The notes: generated from the letters alone by a model not told the origin. 64,000 bases of DNA from Ktedonobacterales bacterium (GCA_036557285.1 DATBHW010000081.1:50356-114355), one strand, 5' to 3'. Positions 29,717 through 39,403 are shown, counted from the first letter of the stretch. Numbers and translations are program-made.

Positions 29717-30001
29717 ATGAAGCTACGGGGCCTGCGACTGGCGCGCCAGCGCCAGGGACTGAGTATCAGCCAGCTCGCCGAGATGACCGGCTTGCGTCGG
29801 GAAAGCGTTAGCCGCTTTGAACACGGACAGGAAGAGCCACAACCATATGCGCTGCGGCGACTCTCGACCGTGCTGGAAACCTCTCCGGCGGAACTTTGTG
29901 GGGTGGCGCCTGTTGATGAGGTAAACACCTATTCCACTCTCGCCAGCAGGCGTGGCTGGGTGTTGGAAGATCTCCCTTCTTCAACGCCGGTGAGGCGCTG
30001 A
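29717..30001 (+). CDS. XRE-family helix-turn-helix regulator
   Basis: A 94-residue protein whose first 65 residues are a Cro/C1-type HTH: LRLARQRQGLSISQLAEMTGLRRESVSRFEHGQEEPQPYALRRLSTVL. The tail of about 30 residues has no known domain. The start at 29717 has GGAGG seven bases upstream. It follows a palindromic repeat and is closed by a strong hairpin, so it appears to be a single-gene unit; its operator is not identified. Confidence 0.88.
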   Translation: MKLRGLRLARQRQGLSISQLAEMTGLRRESVSRFEHGQEEPQPYALRRLSTVLETSPAELCGVAPVDEVNTYSTLASRRGWVLEDLPSSTPVRR

Positions 30002-30032
30002 GATACCTGAGAGCGCATCTCGGAATAGGCTG

Positions 30033-30072
30033 CTCCCCTAACCGTTGAAAGTGATTTCAGCAGTTAGGGGAG
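30033..30072. terminator. Bidirectional terminator
   Basis: Arms CTCCCCTAAC (30033-30042) and GTTAGGGGAG (30063-30072) pair over ten bases, with an inner TGAAA/TTTCA stem. TATTATTT follows on the plus strand. It serves the convergent HTH and transducer genes. Confidence 0.75.
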
Positions 30073-30074
30073 TA

Positions 30075-31841
30075 TTATTTCTCGCGGGCCGCGCCTTCCT
30101 CTCGAAATTCGAAAGAGTGCAGTTCCCCGGTCTGCCTGGCAAACGATGGGTTGCTGATCGTTCCAGATGTTTTTCCTGTGATGCTTTCGCGCTTGGAGGT
30201 ATCTTCTTCGGAAAGCTGGAAGACCCCAACGCGCTTTTGCAGCGATTCGGCCAGTTCGGTGAGGCGGCTCATTGAGGCGTGCATCTGGTCAATGTTGCGG
30301 GCGGTGTAGACGGTGATCTGGGCAATGTCGCCCATCGAACGCGCCACAAAACCGCCAGCGCGTGCCTGCTGGGCAGCCGCGCTGCTGATCCCCTCGATGT
30401 GCTGCACAATGCGCTGCATGACTGCATCCATCGCCTGAAGTGCTGATCCGGCATGCGCGGCCAGGTCCGATTGAATCACGACCTGCTGTGTGCTTTGCTC
30501 CATGCTGACGACGACGGCGTTTGTCTCGTTCTGAATGCCTTTGATCTTCGCGGCAACCTGTTTGGTGGCTTCGGCGCTGGAAGTGGCGAGGTTGCGAATC
30601 TCCTGGGCGACGGCAGAGAAGCCGCGACCATGTTCGCCTGCGCGTACCGCCTCGATGGAGGCATTGAGGGCGAGCAGGTTCGTCTTGCTGGCAAAATCAG
30701 AGATAAGCTGGACAATTTCTCCGATCTCCTGACTACTTTCGCCCAGCCGTTTGATCTTTTTGGCGGATTGCAGCACCATCTCGCGCACCGCATTCATGCC
30801 CTGGACGGCGCGCTCTACTCCCTGACGGCCCTCGTTGGTGATTTCCAGCGCCTGATGCGTTACGCCAGCAGCAGTAACGGCATTATCTGAGACCTGCTGC
30901 ACCGAGGCAGCCATCTCTCGGATCGCTTTGAAGATGTCGTTAACCTGGCGCTCCTGCTGCTGAGCGCCGGTTGCCAGCCGCCTGGCGGCGATCTGCAAAT
31001 CGGCGGCGCTCTTGCTGACTACGTTCGTGGCCTGGCGTACTTCCGACAAGACCGTGTTGAGGGCGCGGAGCATTTCGTTCAGTGAATCGGCTACAGCGCC
31101 CAGGCTGGTCTCGCTGATGCGGGCGCGCACGGTCAGATTCCCCTGCCGGGCTTGCTCCACTTCTTCCAGAAGGTCGAAGATGGCTAGTTCAAGCGCCTGA
31201 CGCTCTTGTTCGCGCTGCTGGAAAACACGGGCGTTATCAATGCCTAGCGCCGCCTGATTGGTGAATAGCTCGATGACCTCGATGGTCTCAAGCGAAGGTT
31301 GCAGCCCGTCTTCGGGATCGTCAATGGAGAGGATACCCAACAATTTGTTCTCGCGCGGGCTGACCAGAGGAACCAGCAGTATATCCTGGGGGTGCCAGGT
31401 ATTCTCCCCGTGCCAGGTGATGGTTTTGGTGGTGACAACCTCCATCCCTCTGGTCAGATGCGAATGCTCGTGGGGAATGAAGTAGGATTGGCTCATGCGA
31501 AATTCGGGGCGCATCATCGCCAGCAATTGGTTGAGTGCTGGTGGTGATGCGCGCATACGCTGCTCGTCTTCCTGACTGATGCCGACAAAGGCTGCGCATT
31601 CCAACTCAGGGGGATCACCATGCACCAGATTGAGAATAGCTACGCGGAAGCCAATACAGGTGCTGATGGCCTCGACGATCTGCCGCAGGAGGATTTCTAG
31701 CTGGAGTTCTGCGCGCATGGCGTTGCCCAGACGCAGCACTTCTTTAATTTGCCTGGCGCGGCGCGCTGCCTCGAACTCCTGCATAGCAGATAGTGATTTT
31801 GCGTTTAATTGATTGGAAGTCTGAGAGAAGATACGCCTCAT
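30075..31841 (-). CDS. Cytoplasmic methyl-accepting-type transducer with GAF domain
   Basis: 588 residues: an N-terminal helix, a GAF-like domain (about 40-210, with FRVAILNLVHGDPPELECAAFVG and LGILSIDDPEDGLQ), a HAMP-like helical linker and an MCP signalling domain with the hairpin tip FASKTNLLALNASIEAVRAGEHGRGFSAVAQEIRNLA. No TM helix is present, so it senses inside the cell. There are no che genes in the window. The ATG at 31841 has AAGGA 11 bases upstream; the open frame upstream to 32222 does not look coding. Confidence 0.88.
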   Translation of the reverse strand: MRRIFSQTSNQLNAKSLSAMQEFEAARRARQIKEVLRLGNAMRAELQLEILLRQIVEAISTCIGFRVAILNLVHGDPPELECAAFVGISQEDEQRMRASPPALNQLLAMMRPEFRMSQSYFIPHEHSHLTRGMEVVTTKTITWHGENTWHPQDILLVPLVSPRENKLLGILSIDDPEDGLQPSLETIEVIELFTNQAALGIDNARVFQQREQERQALELAIFDLLEEVEQARQGNLTVRARISETSLGAVADSLNEMLRALNTVLSEVRQATNVVSKSAADLQIAARRLATGAQQQERQVNDIFKAIREMAASVQQVSDNAVTAAGVTHQALEITNEGRQGVERAVQGMNAVREMVLQSAKKIKRLGESSQEIGEIVQLISDFASKTNLLALNASIEAVRAGEHGRGFSAVAQEIRNLATSSAEATKQVAAKIKGIQNETNAVVVSMEQSTQQVVIQSDLAAHAGSALQAMDAVMQRIVQHIEGISSAAAQQARAGGFVARSMGDIAQITVYTARNIDQMHASMSRLTELAESLQKRVGVFQLSEEDTSKRESITGKTSGTISNPSFARQTGELHSFEFREEGAAREK

Positions 31842-32155
31842 CAGTTTGCTATCCTTCTCGCGCTCCTCTGATGCGGTATGCAGAAGAGTACAACATGCCC
31901 AAGAGCAGGCTTTTTCCATAGCCCAGCATAACACATCTCGACGCCGGTTACAATTGTGTTCTGGCTGGAGAAACACAGGACGGGCTTGTCTCTGGCTGCT
32001 CTGACGATGCCCCTGAGTTCGTTGCCTGGCATGATTTGTGTATACCCCTTTCGAGAGAGAGCAGGCGCCTGGAGGGTTGGCGGCTGGTCCGCCAGATTGA
32101 TTGACGCTCCTCCAACGGCCTTGCCTGTCTGCTGTGAAAGGATTGTCTGGCTGCG
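31842..32155. other. Divergent intergenic region
   Basis: 314 bases between the transducer and the DUF5658-like gene. The frame upstream of the transducer is open but its composition (Cys, Arg, His-rich) is unlike the protein. No other signal is seen. Confidence 0.4.
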
Positions 32156-32494
32156 ATGATGTTGCGTTCGGCTCCTCGCCAGTCACGGCGCGCGCGCTTT
32201 TCGACGCCGTTCTGGCTGGCATTCTTTGCTGTTCTGAATGCGTTTGACCTGATTACAACCTATGTTGATCTCCAGGCGGGCATGCGTGAAGGTAATCCGC
32301 TCATGCGGGCGCTGCTCGACCAGGCGGGATTTAGCGCGCTGATTGTCTATAAGGCGCTGATGATCCTGGCTGTCTCTGCCGGGATTCTGATACTCAGCCG
32401 CAGCTATCGTGGTCTGGCGCGCCTCGCGCTTGTTATATGTAATGTGTTGGTGTTGGTGGTTGTGCTCTCCAACTTTATCCAGTACCAGTGGTAG
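32156..32494 (+). CDS. Small membrane protein, DUF5658-like
   Basis: A 112-residue protein with three TM helices: FWLAFFAVLNAFDLITTY, LIVYKALMILAVSAGILIL and LALVICNVLVLVVVLSNFI. The pattern LNAFDLITTYVDL..EGNPLM matches the DUF5658 family of unknown function. The start is one of two adjacent ATGs (32156 or 32159) without a clear ribosome site. It converges on hflX, leaving 8 bases between the two stops. Confidence 0.75.
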   Translation: MMLRSAPRQSRRARFSTPFWLAFFAVLNAFDLITTYVDLQAGMREGNPLMRALLDQAGFSALIVYKALMILAVSAGILILSRSYRGLARLALVICNVLVLVVVLSNFIQYQW

Positions 32495-32502
32495 CCAGGA
32501 GG

Positions 32503-33813
32503 TTAACTGTGGCGCTGCAACTGAAACGGCTCAAAGAGCGGGTGCAGGGCTTGCGGCAGGCTGCCTTCGATGATGGCGCCTTTGTCGGTGTGGCGCTCGC
32601 GCAGCACGCGCCCGCGACGATGAAAGAGTTCGACCATATGACCGGCTTCATAAGGGATGCGCACCCGCACCGGCTTCATTTCTGCCGCGACGACCTGCCC
32701 CACCTTTTGCAGCAAGGCATCCAGCCCGCGACCTTCGCGCGCTGAGATAGGTACGGCGTTTGGGAAGAGGCTGAGATCAAGCTGCGCCACATCTTCTAGC
32801 AGGTCAATTTTGTTGAGGGCCGTGACACGCGGCTTCTCGCTGGCCCCCAATTCAGCCAGGACTTCATTGACGGTCTGGCTTTGTTCAATCGCGTTTTCGT
32901 GGCTGATGTCAACGACTTCGATCAAAAGATCGGCTTCGCTGACTTCCTCCAGCGTGGCGCGAAAGGCGGCCACCAGATCGGTGGGCAACTTCTGGATAAA
33001 GCCGACGGTATCGCTCAGCAAAATCTCCTGGTGGCTGGGCAGCACGAGATGGCGGGTAGTCGGATCGAGCGTGGCAAAGAGCTTGTTTTCGACCAGCACT
33101 TCGGCCAGGGCCAGGGCGTTGAACAGGGTGGATTTGCCGGCGTTCGTATAGCCAACAATGGAGACCACCGGCATGGCCTGTTCCAGACGCTCGCGCCGCT
33201 GCTGGGTGCGCTGTCTGCGCACGCCCTCTAATTCGTGGCGCAGATCGCTGATGCGCTTGCGAATGCGCCTGCGGTCCACTTCCAGTTTTGTTTCGCCGGG
33301 TCCGCGCACGCCGATAGCGCCCCCCAGGCCGCCTCCGCCCGCGCCGCGCGAGCCACCGCCCACGCGCGAGAGGGCTGTGCCGCGTCCGGTGAGCCGGGGC
33401 AGGCGATACTCTAACTGAGCCAGTTCGACCTGCAATTTGCCTTCGCGGGTGTGGGCATGCTGGGCGAAGATGTCCAGAATCAAGGCGGTGCGATCAATGA
33501 CGCGGGCGTTGACTTCGCCCTCCAGGTTGCGCTGCTGTGAGGGCGAGAGTTCGTCATCAAAGATGACCAGATCAAAGCCCAGTTCTTGCTGAAGCTGCTT
33601 CAGTTCGGCGGTGCGCCCTTTGCCCAGATAATAGCGCATGTCCGGCGCTCGCAGCCGCTGGATCATGCTCCCCACCACTTCGGCTCCGGCGGTGCGCGCC
33701 AGCGCGGCCAGTTCTTCCAGCGAATCCTCGGTACTCCAGAGGCTTTCGCTGCTCGCCACCTCTACCCCGGCCAGGAATGCCTTTTCTGCGGCCCCTTCTT
33801 GCAGATCGATCAA
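32503..33813 (-). CDS. hflX: Ribosome-associated GTPase HflX
   Basis: HflX splits stalled or hibernating ribosomes. The N-terminal domain includes LRAPDMRYYLGKGRTAELKQL and FDDELSPSQQRNLE; the G domain has VSIVGYTNAGKST (G1), DTVGFIQKLP (G3) and TALNKIDLL (G4). Length 436 aa is typical. The start is unusual: the first usual initiator is TTG at 33813, but the AGGAGG lies 27 bases upstream, with a CGAGT/ACTCG hairpin between. Folding of that hairpin would leave about nine bases from AGGAGG to TTG. An ACG at 33831 has ideal spacing and is the alternative. Confidence 0.95.
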   Translation of the reverse strand: MIDLQEGAAEKAFLAGVEVASSESLWSTEDSLEELAALARTAGAEVVGSMIQRLRAPDMRYYLGKGRTAELKQLQQELGFDLVIFDDELSPSQQRNLEGEVNARVIDRTALILDIFAQHAHTREGKLQVELAQLEYRLPRLTGRGTALSRVGGGSRGAGGGGLGGAIGVRGPGETKLEVDRRRIRKRISDLRHELEGVRRQRTQQRRERLEQAMPVVSIVGYTNAGKSTLFNALALAEVLVENKLFATLDPTTRHLVLPSHQEILLSDTVGFIQKLPTDLVAAFRATLEEVSEADLLIEVVDISHENAIEQSQTVNEVLAELGASEKPRVTALNKIDLLEDVAQLDLSLFPNAVPISAREGRGLDALLQKVGQVVAAEMKPVRVRIPYEAGHMVELFHRRGRVLRERHTDKGAIIEGSLPQALHPLFEPFQLQRHS

Positions 33814-34071
33814 CCGCGAGTTTTTACTCGTAAGCGCCTCCTGAATATATCTACTTGCTCTTTATCGCGCCAGCCAGGGACGTTTCCAGAGAGCTTTGTC
33901 TTCGGCAGTATCTCACTCCATACTCTACATGTCAAGCTGACGGTAAAGTATGGAGGCCCGAAAGTTGCTTATCATCTGGCGCGGCAGTGTGATCTATTCC
34001 CTTGACGCAGGCTTAGCAGCGACTTACACTGATTTGGAGAATGATAGTTTTCAGAAGAGGAGAAGCCCGGT

Positions 34072-34947
34072 ATGCTCTGCCAGCGCTGCGGCACCGTTAA
34101 CAACGGGGGAGATCAGTTTTGTGGGAATTGTGGCGCGGTGTTGCCGACGGCCAGCCAGCCAGCTAGTTACCCGGTGAATGCAGCGCCTGCCTGGCCTTCG
34201 GCGCCCTATGGAAGTTCGATGGACGCGCCAACGGTGGATCACCCGCTGTATGGTGGTCAGCCGACCCAGTATGTGCCGCCCGCGCAAAGCCCTGCCGCTG
34301 GCTGGGCCACGCAGCGGGATGGTTATGCTCCTCCTCCGCAGATGACCTGGGCTGGCGCGCCAACGGCCCAGTCGGTCTTTCCTGCGTCGCCAGCGGGGGC
34401 GCAGGCGCTGCCGACGAAGCGACGGCGGCGCTGGCCCTGGTATCTGCTGCTTTTTCTGGTGATCTTTGGGCTGGTGGTCGCTGGAGGCTGGGTCTTGCTG
34501 ATACGCCCGGCTGTGCATCAGTCGGTGGACGCGGAGATTCGCCAGGGGTTGCAACGAGCTATCGATCAGGTTCCTGCTCTGCCACCGGAGGCGCCAGCAG
34601 GCGCTTCTTTCCCGGTGACGGAGGGGCAGATCAACGATTATCTTGATAGGAATAGCACTCAGCTTGCGCCGATCACACATATGCAGGTTGCCCTTCAGCC
34701 GGGCGTGATGGTGGTGACGTTCCAGGCGTATGGGTTTGGCAGTATGGTGCGTCTGGGGCTGGCTGTGGAAGGCGGCACGCTGGTGGCACGGAATGTGGAT
34801 GTGTCGGGCTTGCTCTGGTGGGTTGAATCTGACGATGATTTGACGGCGCGCTTGAATGATGCGCTGAGCCAGATTCCTGACAAGCTGGGGCATCAGCTAG
34901 CTTCGGTTGCCATTGAAGATGGAATGCTTCAGCTTACCTTAGCCTAG
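34072..34947 (+). CDS. Zinc-ribbon membrane protein with extracytoplasmic domain
   Basis: The N-terminus is a zinc ribbon (CQRCGTVNNGGDQFCGNCGA, two CxxC pairs), then a Pro/Ala/Tyr-rich linker of about 90 residues, one TM helix (YLLLFLVIFGLVVAGGWVLLI) and about 150 outer residues with VTEGQINDYLDRNSTQLAPI. The outer domain recalls DUF2140/YpmS-like beta domains, but the match is weak. Function unknown. A purine-rich AGAGGAGAAG precedes the ATG. Confidence 0.75.
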   Translation: MLCQRCGTVNNGGDQFCGNCGAVLPTASQPASYPVNAAPAWPSAPYGSSMDAPTVDHPLYGGQPTQYVPPAQSPAAGWATQRDGYAPPPQMTWAGAPTAQSVFPASPAGAQALPTKRRRRWPWYLLLFLVIFGLVVAGGWVLLIRPAVHQSVDAEIRQGLQRAIDQVPALPPEAPAGASFPVTEGQINDYLDRNSTQLAPITHMQVALQPGVMVVTFQAYGFGSMVRLGLAVEGGTLVARNVDVSGLLWWVESDDDLTARLNDALSQIPDKLGHQLASVAIEDGMLQLTLA

Positions 34948-35075
34948 CTGGCGTCTTCTTGGGCTTCTTCGGAGTTGGTTTTGCGGCTTAGAACTGGTGA
35001 TAGGTTGGAGAAGCCCTTGTCTGCTTAATAGCGGTGCTTCAGGTGTCCCTCGTCCTCCAGGAAGGAGGCATAGAT

Positions 35076-35819
35076 TTGGACCATAGAGCTTCGTCGGTGG
35101 AGTCGCGCGCCCTCAATCGGCAGGAGTTTTATCGCCGCGCCTATCAACGCCTGGCGTCAGGATGGAGAGATAGCCTGGTCCTGTACTGCGAGGCGATTGA
35201 CGCGCATGTCCAGCCGGATACGCATGTGCTGGATATTGGCTGTGGACACGCGGACTTTCTGGCGTCTGTCTACGCGAAGACGCCTTATACCTATGGCATT
35301 GATCCCGATGCCGAGGCGCTTAGCAAAAACACGACGATTACGCACGCGGTGGTGGGGACGGTGGATCATCTGCCGTTTGAGGATAATTCGTTTGATTTGA
35401 TTGTGGCGGCGTGGGTCTTCGAGCATCTGGAGCGGCCCGAACGGGCCTGCCAGGAAATCTATCGCGCCTTGAAGCCAGGGGGCAGGCTCATTTTCTTAAC
35501 GCCCAATAGCTGGAATTACAACGTCTGGATCATTCGCCTGATCCCCCACCACTTTCATGATTTCTTCACCCGCAGGCTCTATCAGCGTCAGGAGCATGAT
35601 ACCTATCGCGTCCAGTACAAAATCAATTCACCCCGGCGGATACCGGGCATCCTTTTGCCTATCGGCTTCAAGGAAGAACAGGTTATCTTGAACGGCGACC
35701 CCTCCTACATCAGCTTCAACAAGCCGCTGTTTATGTTCGCCTGCCTTATGGAGCGGCTGCTCGATACCAGGCCCCTCCGGGGCACCAGAGTGCATATCAT
35801 CGGGGTGTATCAGAAATAG
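35076..35819 (+). CDS. Class I SAM-dependent methyltransferase
   Basis: SAM-binding fold with motif I VLDIGCGHADFLASVY, acidic loop GIDPDAEAL, VDHLPFEDNSFDLIVAAWVFEHL and ALKPGGRLIFLTPN. The substrate is unknown; the C-terminal part resembles methyltransferases of surface-glycan or lipid clusters only loosely. The TTG at 35076 is chosen because AAGGAGG lies seven bases ahead; the longer GTG start at 35034 has none. Its stop is 11 bases from the tRNA-Leu gene on the opposite strand. Confidence 0.85.
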   Translation: MDHRASSVESRALNRQEFYRRAYQRLASGWRDSLVLYCEAIDAHVQPDTHVLDIGCGHADFLASVYAKTPYTYGIDPDAEALSKNTTITHAVVGTVDHLPFEDNSFDLIVAAWVFEHLERPERACQEIYRALKPGGRLIFLTPNSWNYNVWIIRLIPHHFHDFFTRRLYQRQEHDTYRVQYKINSPRRIPGILLPIGFKEEQVILNGDPSYISFNKPLFMFACLMERLLDTRPLRGTRVHIIGVYQK

Positions 35820-35830
35820 GGGTCTGTGTC

Positions 35831-35916
35831 TGGTAGGGCGGGTGGGACTCGAACCCACACGGGAGTTACCCCAGAGGATTTTAAGTCCCCTGCGTCTGCC
35901 ATTTCGCCACCGCCCC
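35831..35916 (-). tRNA. tRNA-Leu (UAA)
   Basis: Read on the minus strand: acceptor GGGGCGG pairs with CCGCCCT, D-arm, anticodon loop CTTAAAA (anticodon UAA) on a GGGGA/TCCCC stem, a long variable arm as in tRNA-Leu, T-arm GTGGG-TTCGAGT-CCCAC, and an encoded CCA end. 86 bases in all. A palindromic repeat begins 57 bases upstream of its 5' end. Confidence 0.95.
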
Positions 35917-35973
35917 GTACTTCCTTCAGCATATCATATGTTGGGCCTGGGTTGCAATCAGTCCGGCTGGCCG

Positions 35974-36350
35974 AGTTCCACCACCTATCGGGGGTTGCCA
36001 CTTGTAGCGCCGCCCCCCTTCGGGAAGGGCTTCGCCAGAGCCGCTTGACCGCGCTGGGCGCGGCCATGCTCGCTCCCGTTGGTCGCTCGCGCGTCTCTGT
36101 CGCTTGCCTCCCCCTGCGGGGAGCGGCCCTTGCGGGAACCGGGCCTGCGGCCTGGGCTGCTTGCCTCGGCTGGTGCCCCGTCCTCTCGCTCCCGGTGGTC
36201 GCTCGCGCGTCCCTCTTGGCGGCGCAACGCTGGCCTGCTGGCGCCGTGGCCCGGAGGGCGAACGCTCGCCCTGGCGCAGCGGTGGCCGCCTGGAAGGCGG
36301 CGCTACAAGTACCATGCCTCGCTTGCCACCACCTCATTTTTGCTAGAACC
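35974..36350. repeat. Palindromic intergenic repeat, long copy with internal insertion
   Basis: Same ends as the element at 29419-29597 (starts AGTTCCACCACCTATCGG, ends TTTTTGCTAGAACC) and the same GTAGCGCCGCC/GGCGGCGCTAC arms, but about 200 bases longer. The extra part (about 36020-36215) itself contains two near-identical blocks with GGTCGCTCGCGCGTC at about 36080 and 36188. It lies between tRNA-Leu and mnmG. Confidence 0.75.
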
Positions 36351-36471
36351 GGCTGGCTGGATTGACAGCGACTCAGGCGGTACGCGATAATACAACGGTT
36401 ATGATGTGTAGTCACAGACGCGTAGACGATGACGCTGCTGGCGGGGGCCAGCGCACAAGGGCGAGGGAGAC

Positions 36472-38490
36472 ATGGCTGAGATGGCTGATCGGGAGAGAGC
36501 GTTGGGCGATGGCGCGCGGCTAGCGGGCGCAAGCTATGACGTGATTGTGGTGGGAGCGGGACACGCGGGCTGCGAGGCGGCGCTGGCGGCGGCGCGGATG
36601 GGCTGCTCGACGCTGTTAATTACGATGAATCTGGATAGTATCGCGCTGATGCCGTGCAATCCGTCAATGGGCGGGCCTGCCAAAGGGCATCTGCTGCGCG
36701 AGATTGACGCATTGGGCGGCGAGGCGCCGCGCAACACTGACCGCACGTTTATTCAGATTCGCATGCTTAATACCGGCAAAGGACCAGCCGTACAGGCGCT
36801 TCGCGCGCAGTGCGATAAGCAGGCGTACCGGCTGGCGATGAAGTTTGCGCTGGAGGCGCAGCCGAACCTCGATCTGAAGCAGGCATCGATCACGCACTTT
36901 ATCGCTGAGGCCGGGCCGGATGGTCGCCCGGTGATGCGCGGCGTTATCACGGCCCAGGGCTGGGAGTATCGCGCCAAAGCGGTAGTAATGACGACCGGTA
37001 CGTTTATTAACGGGCGGCTGGTGGTTGGTGAAAAGACGCAGCCTGGCGGGCGCGCGGGCGAAGGTCCGGCGCTGGTCATCTCCGATTCGCTGCAACAGCT
37101 TGGCCTGGCGATGGGGCGACTGAAGACGGGAACGCCGCCGCGCATTGATGCGCGCACGATTGATTTTAGCAAGACGATCCCACAGCCAGGCAGCCCGAAG
37201 CCCCTCTATTTCTCGGCTGATCGCGCGGCGCGTGAAGAAGTGCTGCTGCCGCCTGGCCGCCCCAATCCGCTCTATCCTATTCCAGCAGAGATGCAGACGA
37301 CCTGGCGGCCACAGCTTCCCTGCTATCTCGCGCACACCACTCCTGAAACGCACGCGGTTATCCGCGCCAATCTGCATCGCTCGCCGCTCTACAGCGGGCT
37401 GATCGAGGGGGTTGGGCCGCGCTACTGTCCCTCTATCGAGGATAAGGTGGTGCGCTTCGCGCAGAAGGAGATGCATCAGGTCTTTCTGGAGCCGGAAGGC
37501 TGGAAGACTGGCGAAGTTTATGTGCAGGGGATGAATACCAGCCTGCCAGAAGATGTGCAGCTTGCCATGCTGCGCACCATTCCGGCGCTGGAACATGTGG
37601 AGATGATGCGCGTCGGCTATGCCGTCGAATATGATTTTGTGCCTTCCGATCAGATTACGCTCGCGCTGGAGGCAAAGCCGGTGGAGCGGCTCTTCCTGGC
37701 GGGCCAGATTAACGGTACATCGGGGTACGAGGAGGCGGCGGCCCAGGGTTTGATCGCGGGCATCAACGCGGCGCTCAAAGCGCAGGGCAAGGCGCCATTT
37801 ATTCTGGCGCGCCACGAAGCCTATATGGGCGTCTTGCTGGATGATCTGGTGACACAGCCTATGAAAGAGCCATATCGGTTGCATACGTCGCGGGCTGAGC
37901 ATCGTTTGCTGCTGCGCCAGGATAACGCTGATTTGCGGCTGAGTCAGTACGGACGGCAATTAGGGCTGCTGGATGACGCGCGCTGGGAAGCGGCTGAGCG
38001 CAAGCGCCAGGCGCTTGAGGAGGCGATGGAGGGATTGGATATGGTGGCCTTCAATGCGAATCAGGCCCAGGAGGACCGGGCGCGCGAGGTGGGGCTGGCG
38101 CCGCTGGGGCAGCGGCTGACCGGGCGGGAATTGCTGCGGCGGCCAGAGTCACGCTACTGGCAGGTGGCGGCGCTGGATAGTCGGCTGCCGACGTTGGAAG
38201 AGGATGTGGCGGCGGAGGTGGAGGTGCAGGTGAAGTATGAAGGCTATGTGCGCAAGCAAGAGCGGGCGGTGGAGCGGGTGCGTCGCTTTGAGGAACTGCT
38301 GATTCCCGAAGCAACCGATTACGCGGCGGTGCCTAATCTGCGAACCGAGGCGCGTGAGAAATTGGCGCGAGTCCGTCCCTATACGCTGGGGCAGGCGGGA
38401 CGGGTCGGCGGAGTGACGGCGGCGGATATTGCGGTGCTGCTCGTCTATCTAGAGCGCCAGCGCCGCCAGCAAAGCGCGTTACCCGCTTGA
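36472..38490 (+). CDS. mnmG: tRNA uridine-34 5-carboxymethylaminomethyl synthesis enzyme MnmG
   Basis: FAD enzyme that with MnmE modifies the wobble uridine of several tRNAs, including tRNA-Leu(UAA) encoded just upstream. Signatures are the dinucleotide fold [64 protein letters not shown] [25 protein letters not shown] and [19 protein letters not shown], then the C-terminal helical domain ending near [20 protein letters not shown]. It is 672 residues, slightly longer than usual because of an N-terminal extension of about 20 residues. The ATG at 36472 follows GAGGGAG closely. Confidence 0.97.
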   Translation: MAEMADRERALGDGARLAGASYDVIVVGAGHAGCEAALAAARMGCSTLLITMNLDSIALMPCNPSMGGPAKGHLLREIDALGGEAPRNTDRTFIQIRMLNTGKGPAVQALRAQCDKQAYRLAMKFALEAQPNLDLKQASITHFIAEAGPDGRPVMRGVITAQGWEYRAKAVVMTTGTFINGRLVVGEKTQPGGRAGEGPALVISDSLQQLGLAMGRLKTGTPPRIDARTIDFSKTIPQPGSPKPLYFSADRAAREEVLLPPGRPNPLYPIPAEMQTTWRPQLPCYLAHTTPETHAVIRANLHRSPLYSGLIEGVGPRYCPSIEDKVVRFAQKEMHQVFLEPEGWKTGEVYVQGMNTSLPEDVQLAMLRTIPALEHVEMMRVGYAVEYDFVPSDQITLALEAKPVERLFLAGQINGTSGYEEAAAQGLIAGINAALKAQGKAPFILARHEAYMGVLLDDLVTQPMKEPYRLHTSRAEHRLLLRQDNADLRLSQYGRQLGLLDDARWEAAERKRQALEEAMEGLDMVAFNANQAQEDRAREVGLAPLGQRLTGRELLRRPESRYWQVAALDSRLPTLEEDVAAEVEVQVKYEGYVRKQERAVERVRRFEELLIPEATDYAAVPNLRTEAREKLARVRPYTLGQAGRVGGVTAADIAVLLVYLERQRRQQSALPA

Positions 38491-38657
38491 GCAGGTTGAC
38501 AGCGCGTTTCGCGCTGAGTAGTATAGGCGCACACATCATGAGGCGTTGATGGGCGCTTGCCGAACCGCAGCGCAGCATCTAAGCCAACGCGCAAGGAGGG
38601 ATGCGGCTTCCCTTTTTCCCGATTCTGCGGACACAGGGCTTCTACCGCGCAGCAGCT

Positions 38658-39347
38658 ATGAGGATTTTAGTCGTTGATGATGAACCTATCAGTACCAAGC
38701 TCGTGCATTTTATTCTGAGTGAAGAAGGCTACGATGTGACCTCGGTTGATAGCCCGCGCGGCGCGATGGCGATGATTCAGCGACAGTTACCAGACCTGAT
38801 TCTGCTGGATGTGAACATGCCGCAGATGAACGGTTTTGTGTTCCATAAGCACCTGCGCGAAAACGACTATGATATTCCGGTCATCTTCGTGACCGCGAAA
38901 GGAGAGCTGGAGGACAAACTCAATGGGCTGCGCCAGGGGGCCGATGATTATATTGTCAAGCCCTTCGATCCGGCTGAGCTGCTGGCGCGTGTACAGGCGG
39001 TCCTGCGCCGCTATCGTAAAGCAACCGCCCAGGCGAGCGAGAAGATTTTGCGGGCAGGCGAATTCGAGTTGAACATGGCTGATCTCCAGATGTGCCTCCC
39101 TGATAAACGTACCGTTCTGCTGACGCCCAGGGAGATGAAAATCATGCTGATTCTGGCTGGACGGGTCGGCCAGATTCTGCGGCGGGAAGAACTGCTTGAT
39201 GCCATCTGGGGCGAAAATTATCCAGGAGAGAGCAATATTGTTGATGTCTATATCCGGCGTCTCCGGCGCAAGATTGAGCATGACCCAGCCAACCCTCAGT
39301 ATATTCAATCGGCGCGCGGGGTTGGCTACAAATTCGTTGGCAAGTGA
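38658..39347 (+). CDS. OmpR-family response regulator
   Basis: An N-terminal receiver (RILVVDDEP, phosphoacceptor in LILLDVNMP, Thr in VIFVTAK, Lys in IVKPFD) and a C-terminal winged helix (LTPREMKIMLILAGRVGQILRREELLDAIWG..NIVDVYIRRLRRKIE). It binds DNA after phosphorylation. I start at ATG 38658 where the receiver begins; an in-frame ATG at 38601 sits right against an AAGGAGG. The kinase gene that follows overlaps or nearly overlaps its stop, so the two form a two-component pair. Confidence 0.92.
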   Translation: MRILVVDDEPISTKLVHFILSEEGYDVTSVDSPRGAMAMIQRQLPDLILLDVNMPQMNGFVFHKHLRENDYDIPVIFVTAKGELEDKLNGLRQGADDYIVKPFDPAELLARVQAVLRRYRKATAQASEKILRAGEFELNMADLQMCLPDKRTVLLTPREMKIMLILAGRVGQILRREELLDAIWGENYPGESNIVDVYIRRLRRKIEHDPANPQYIQSARGVGYKFVGK

Positions 39348-39403
39348 CCTCATTGGATGGAGCATCTGGATGTCGCCTCGCAGTGATCAGTACGCAGCGA
39401 GGG

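Noticed and set aside
31842..32222. N-terminal extension of the MCP-like transducer to 32222
   Set aside because: The extra 127 residues are unlike any transducer N-terminus and run into the divergent DUF5658-like gene; ATG 31841 begins the plausible protein.
35831..35916. tRNA-Leu as the integration site of a mobile element
   Set aside because: No integrase or duplicated tRNA end lies beside it; the integrase-bearing element is 8 kb away beside hemL.
35810..36532. Open frames through the repeat at 35974-36350
   Set aside because: They are produced by GC-rich repeat sequence, cross the tRNA-Leu gene and contain only repeat-derived low-complexity residues.
36664..37959. 431-codon minus-strand frame opposite mnmG
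   Set aside because: Shadow of mnmG, rich in Arg and His as expected from antisense of GC-rich coding DNA.
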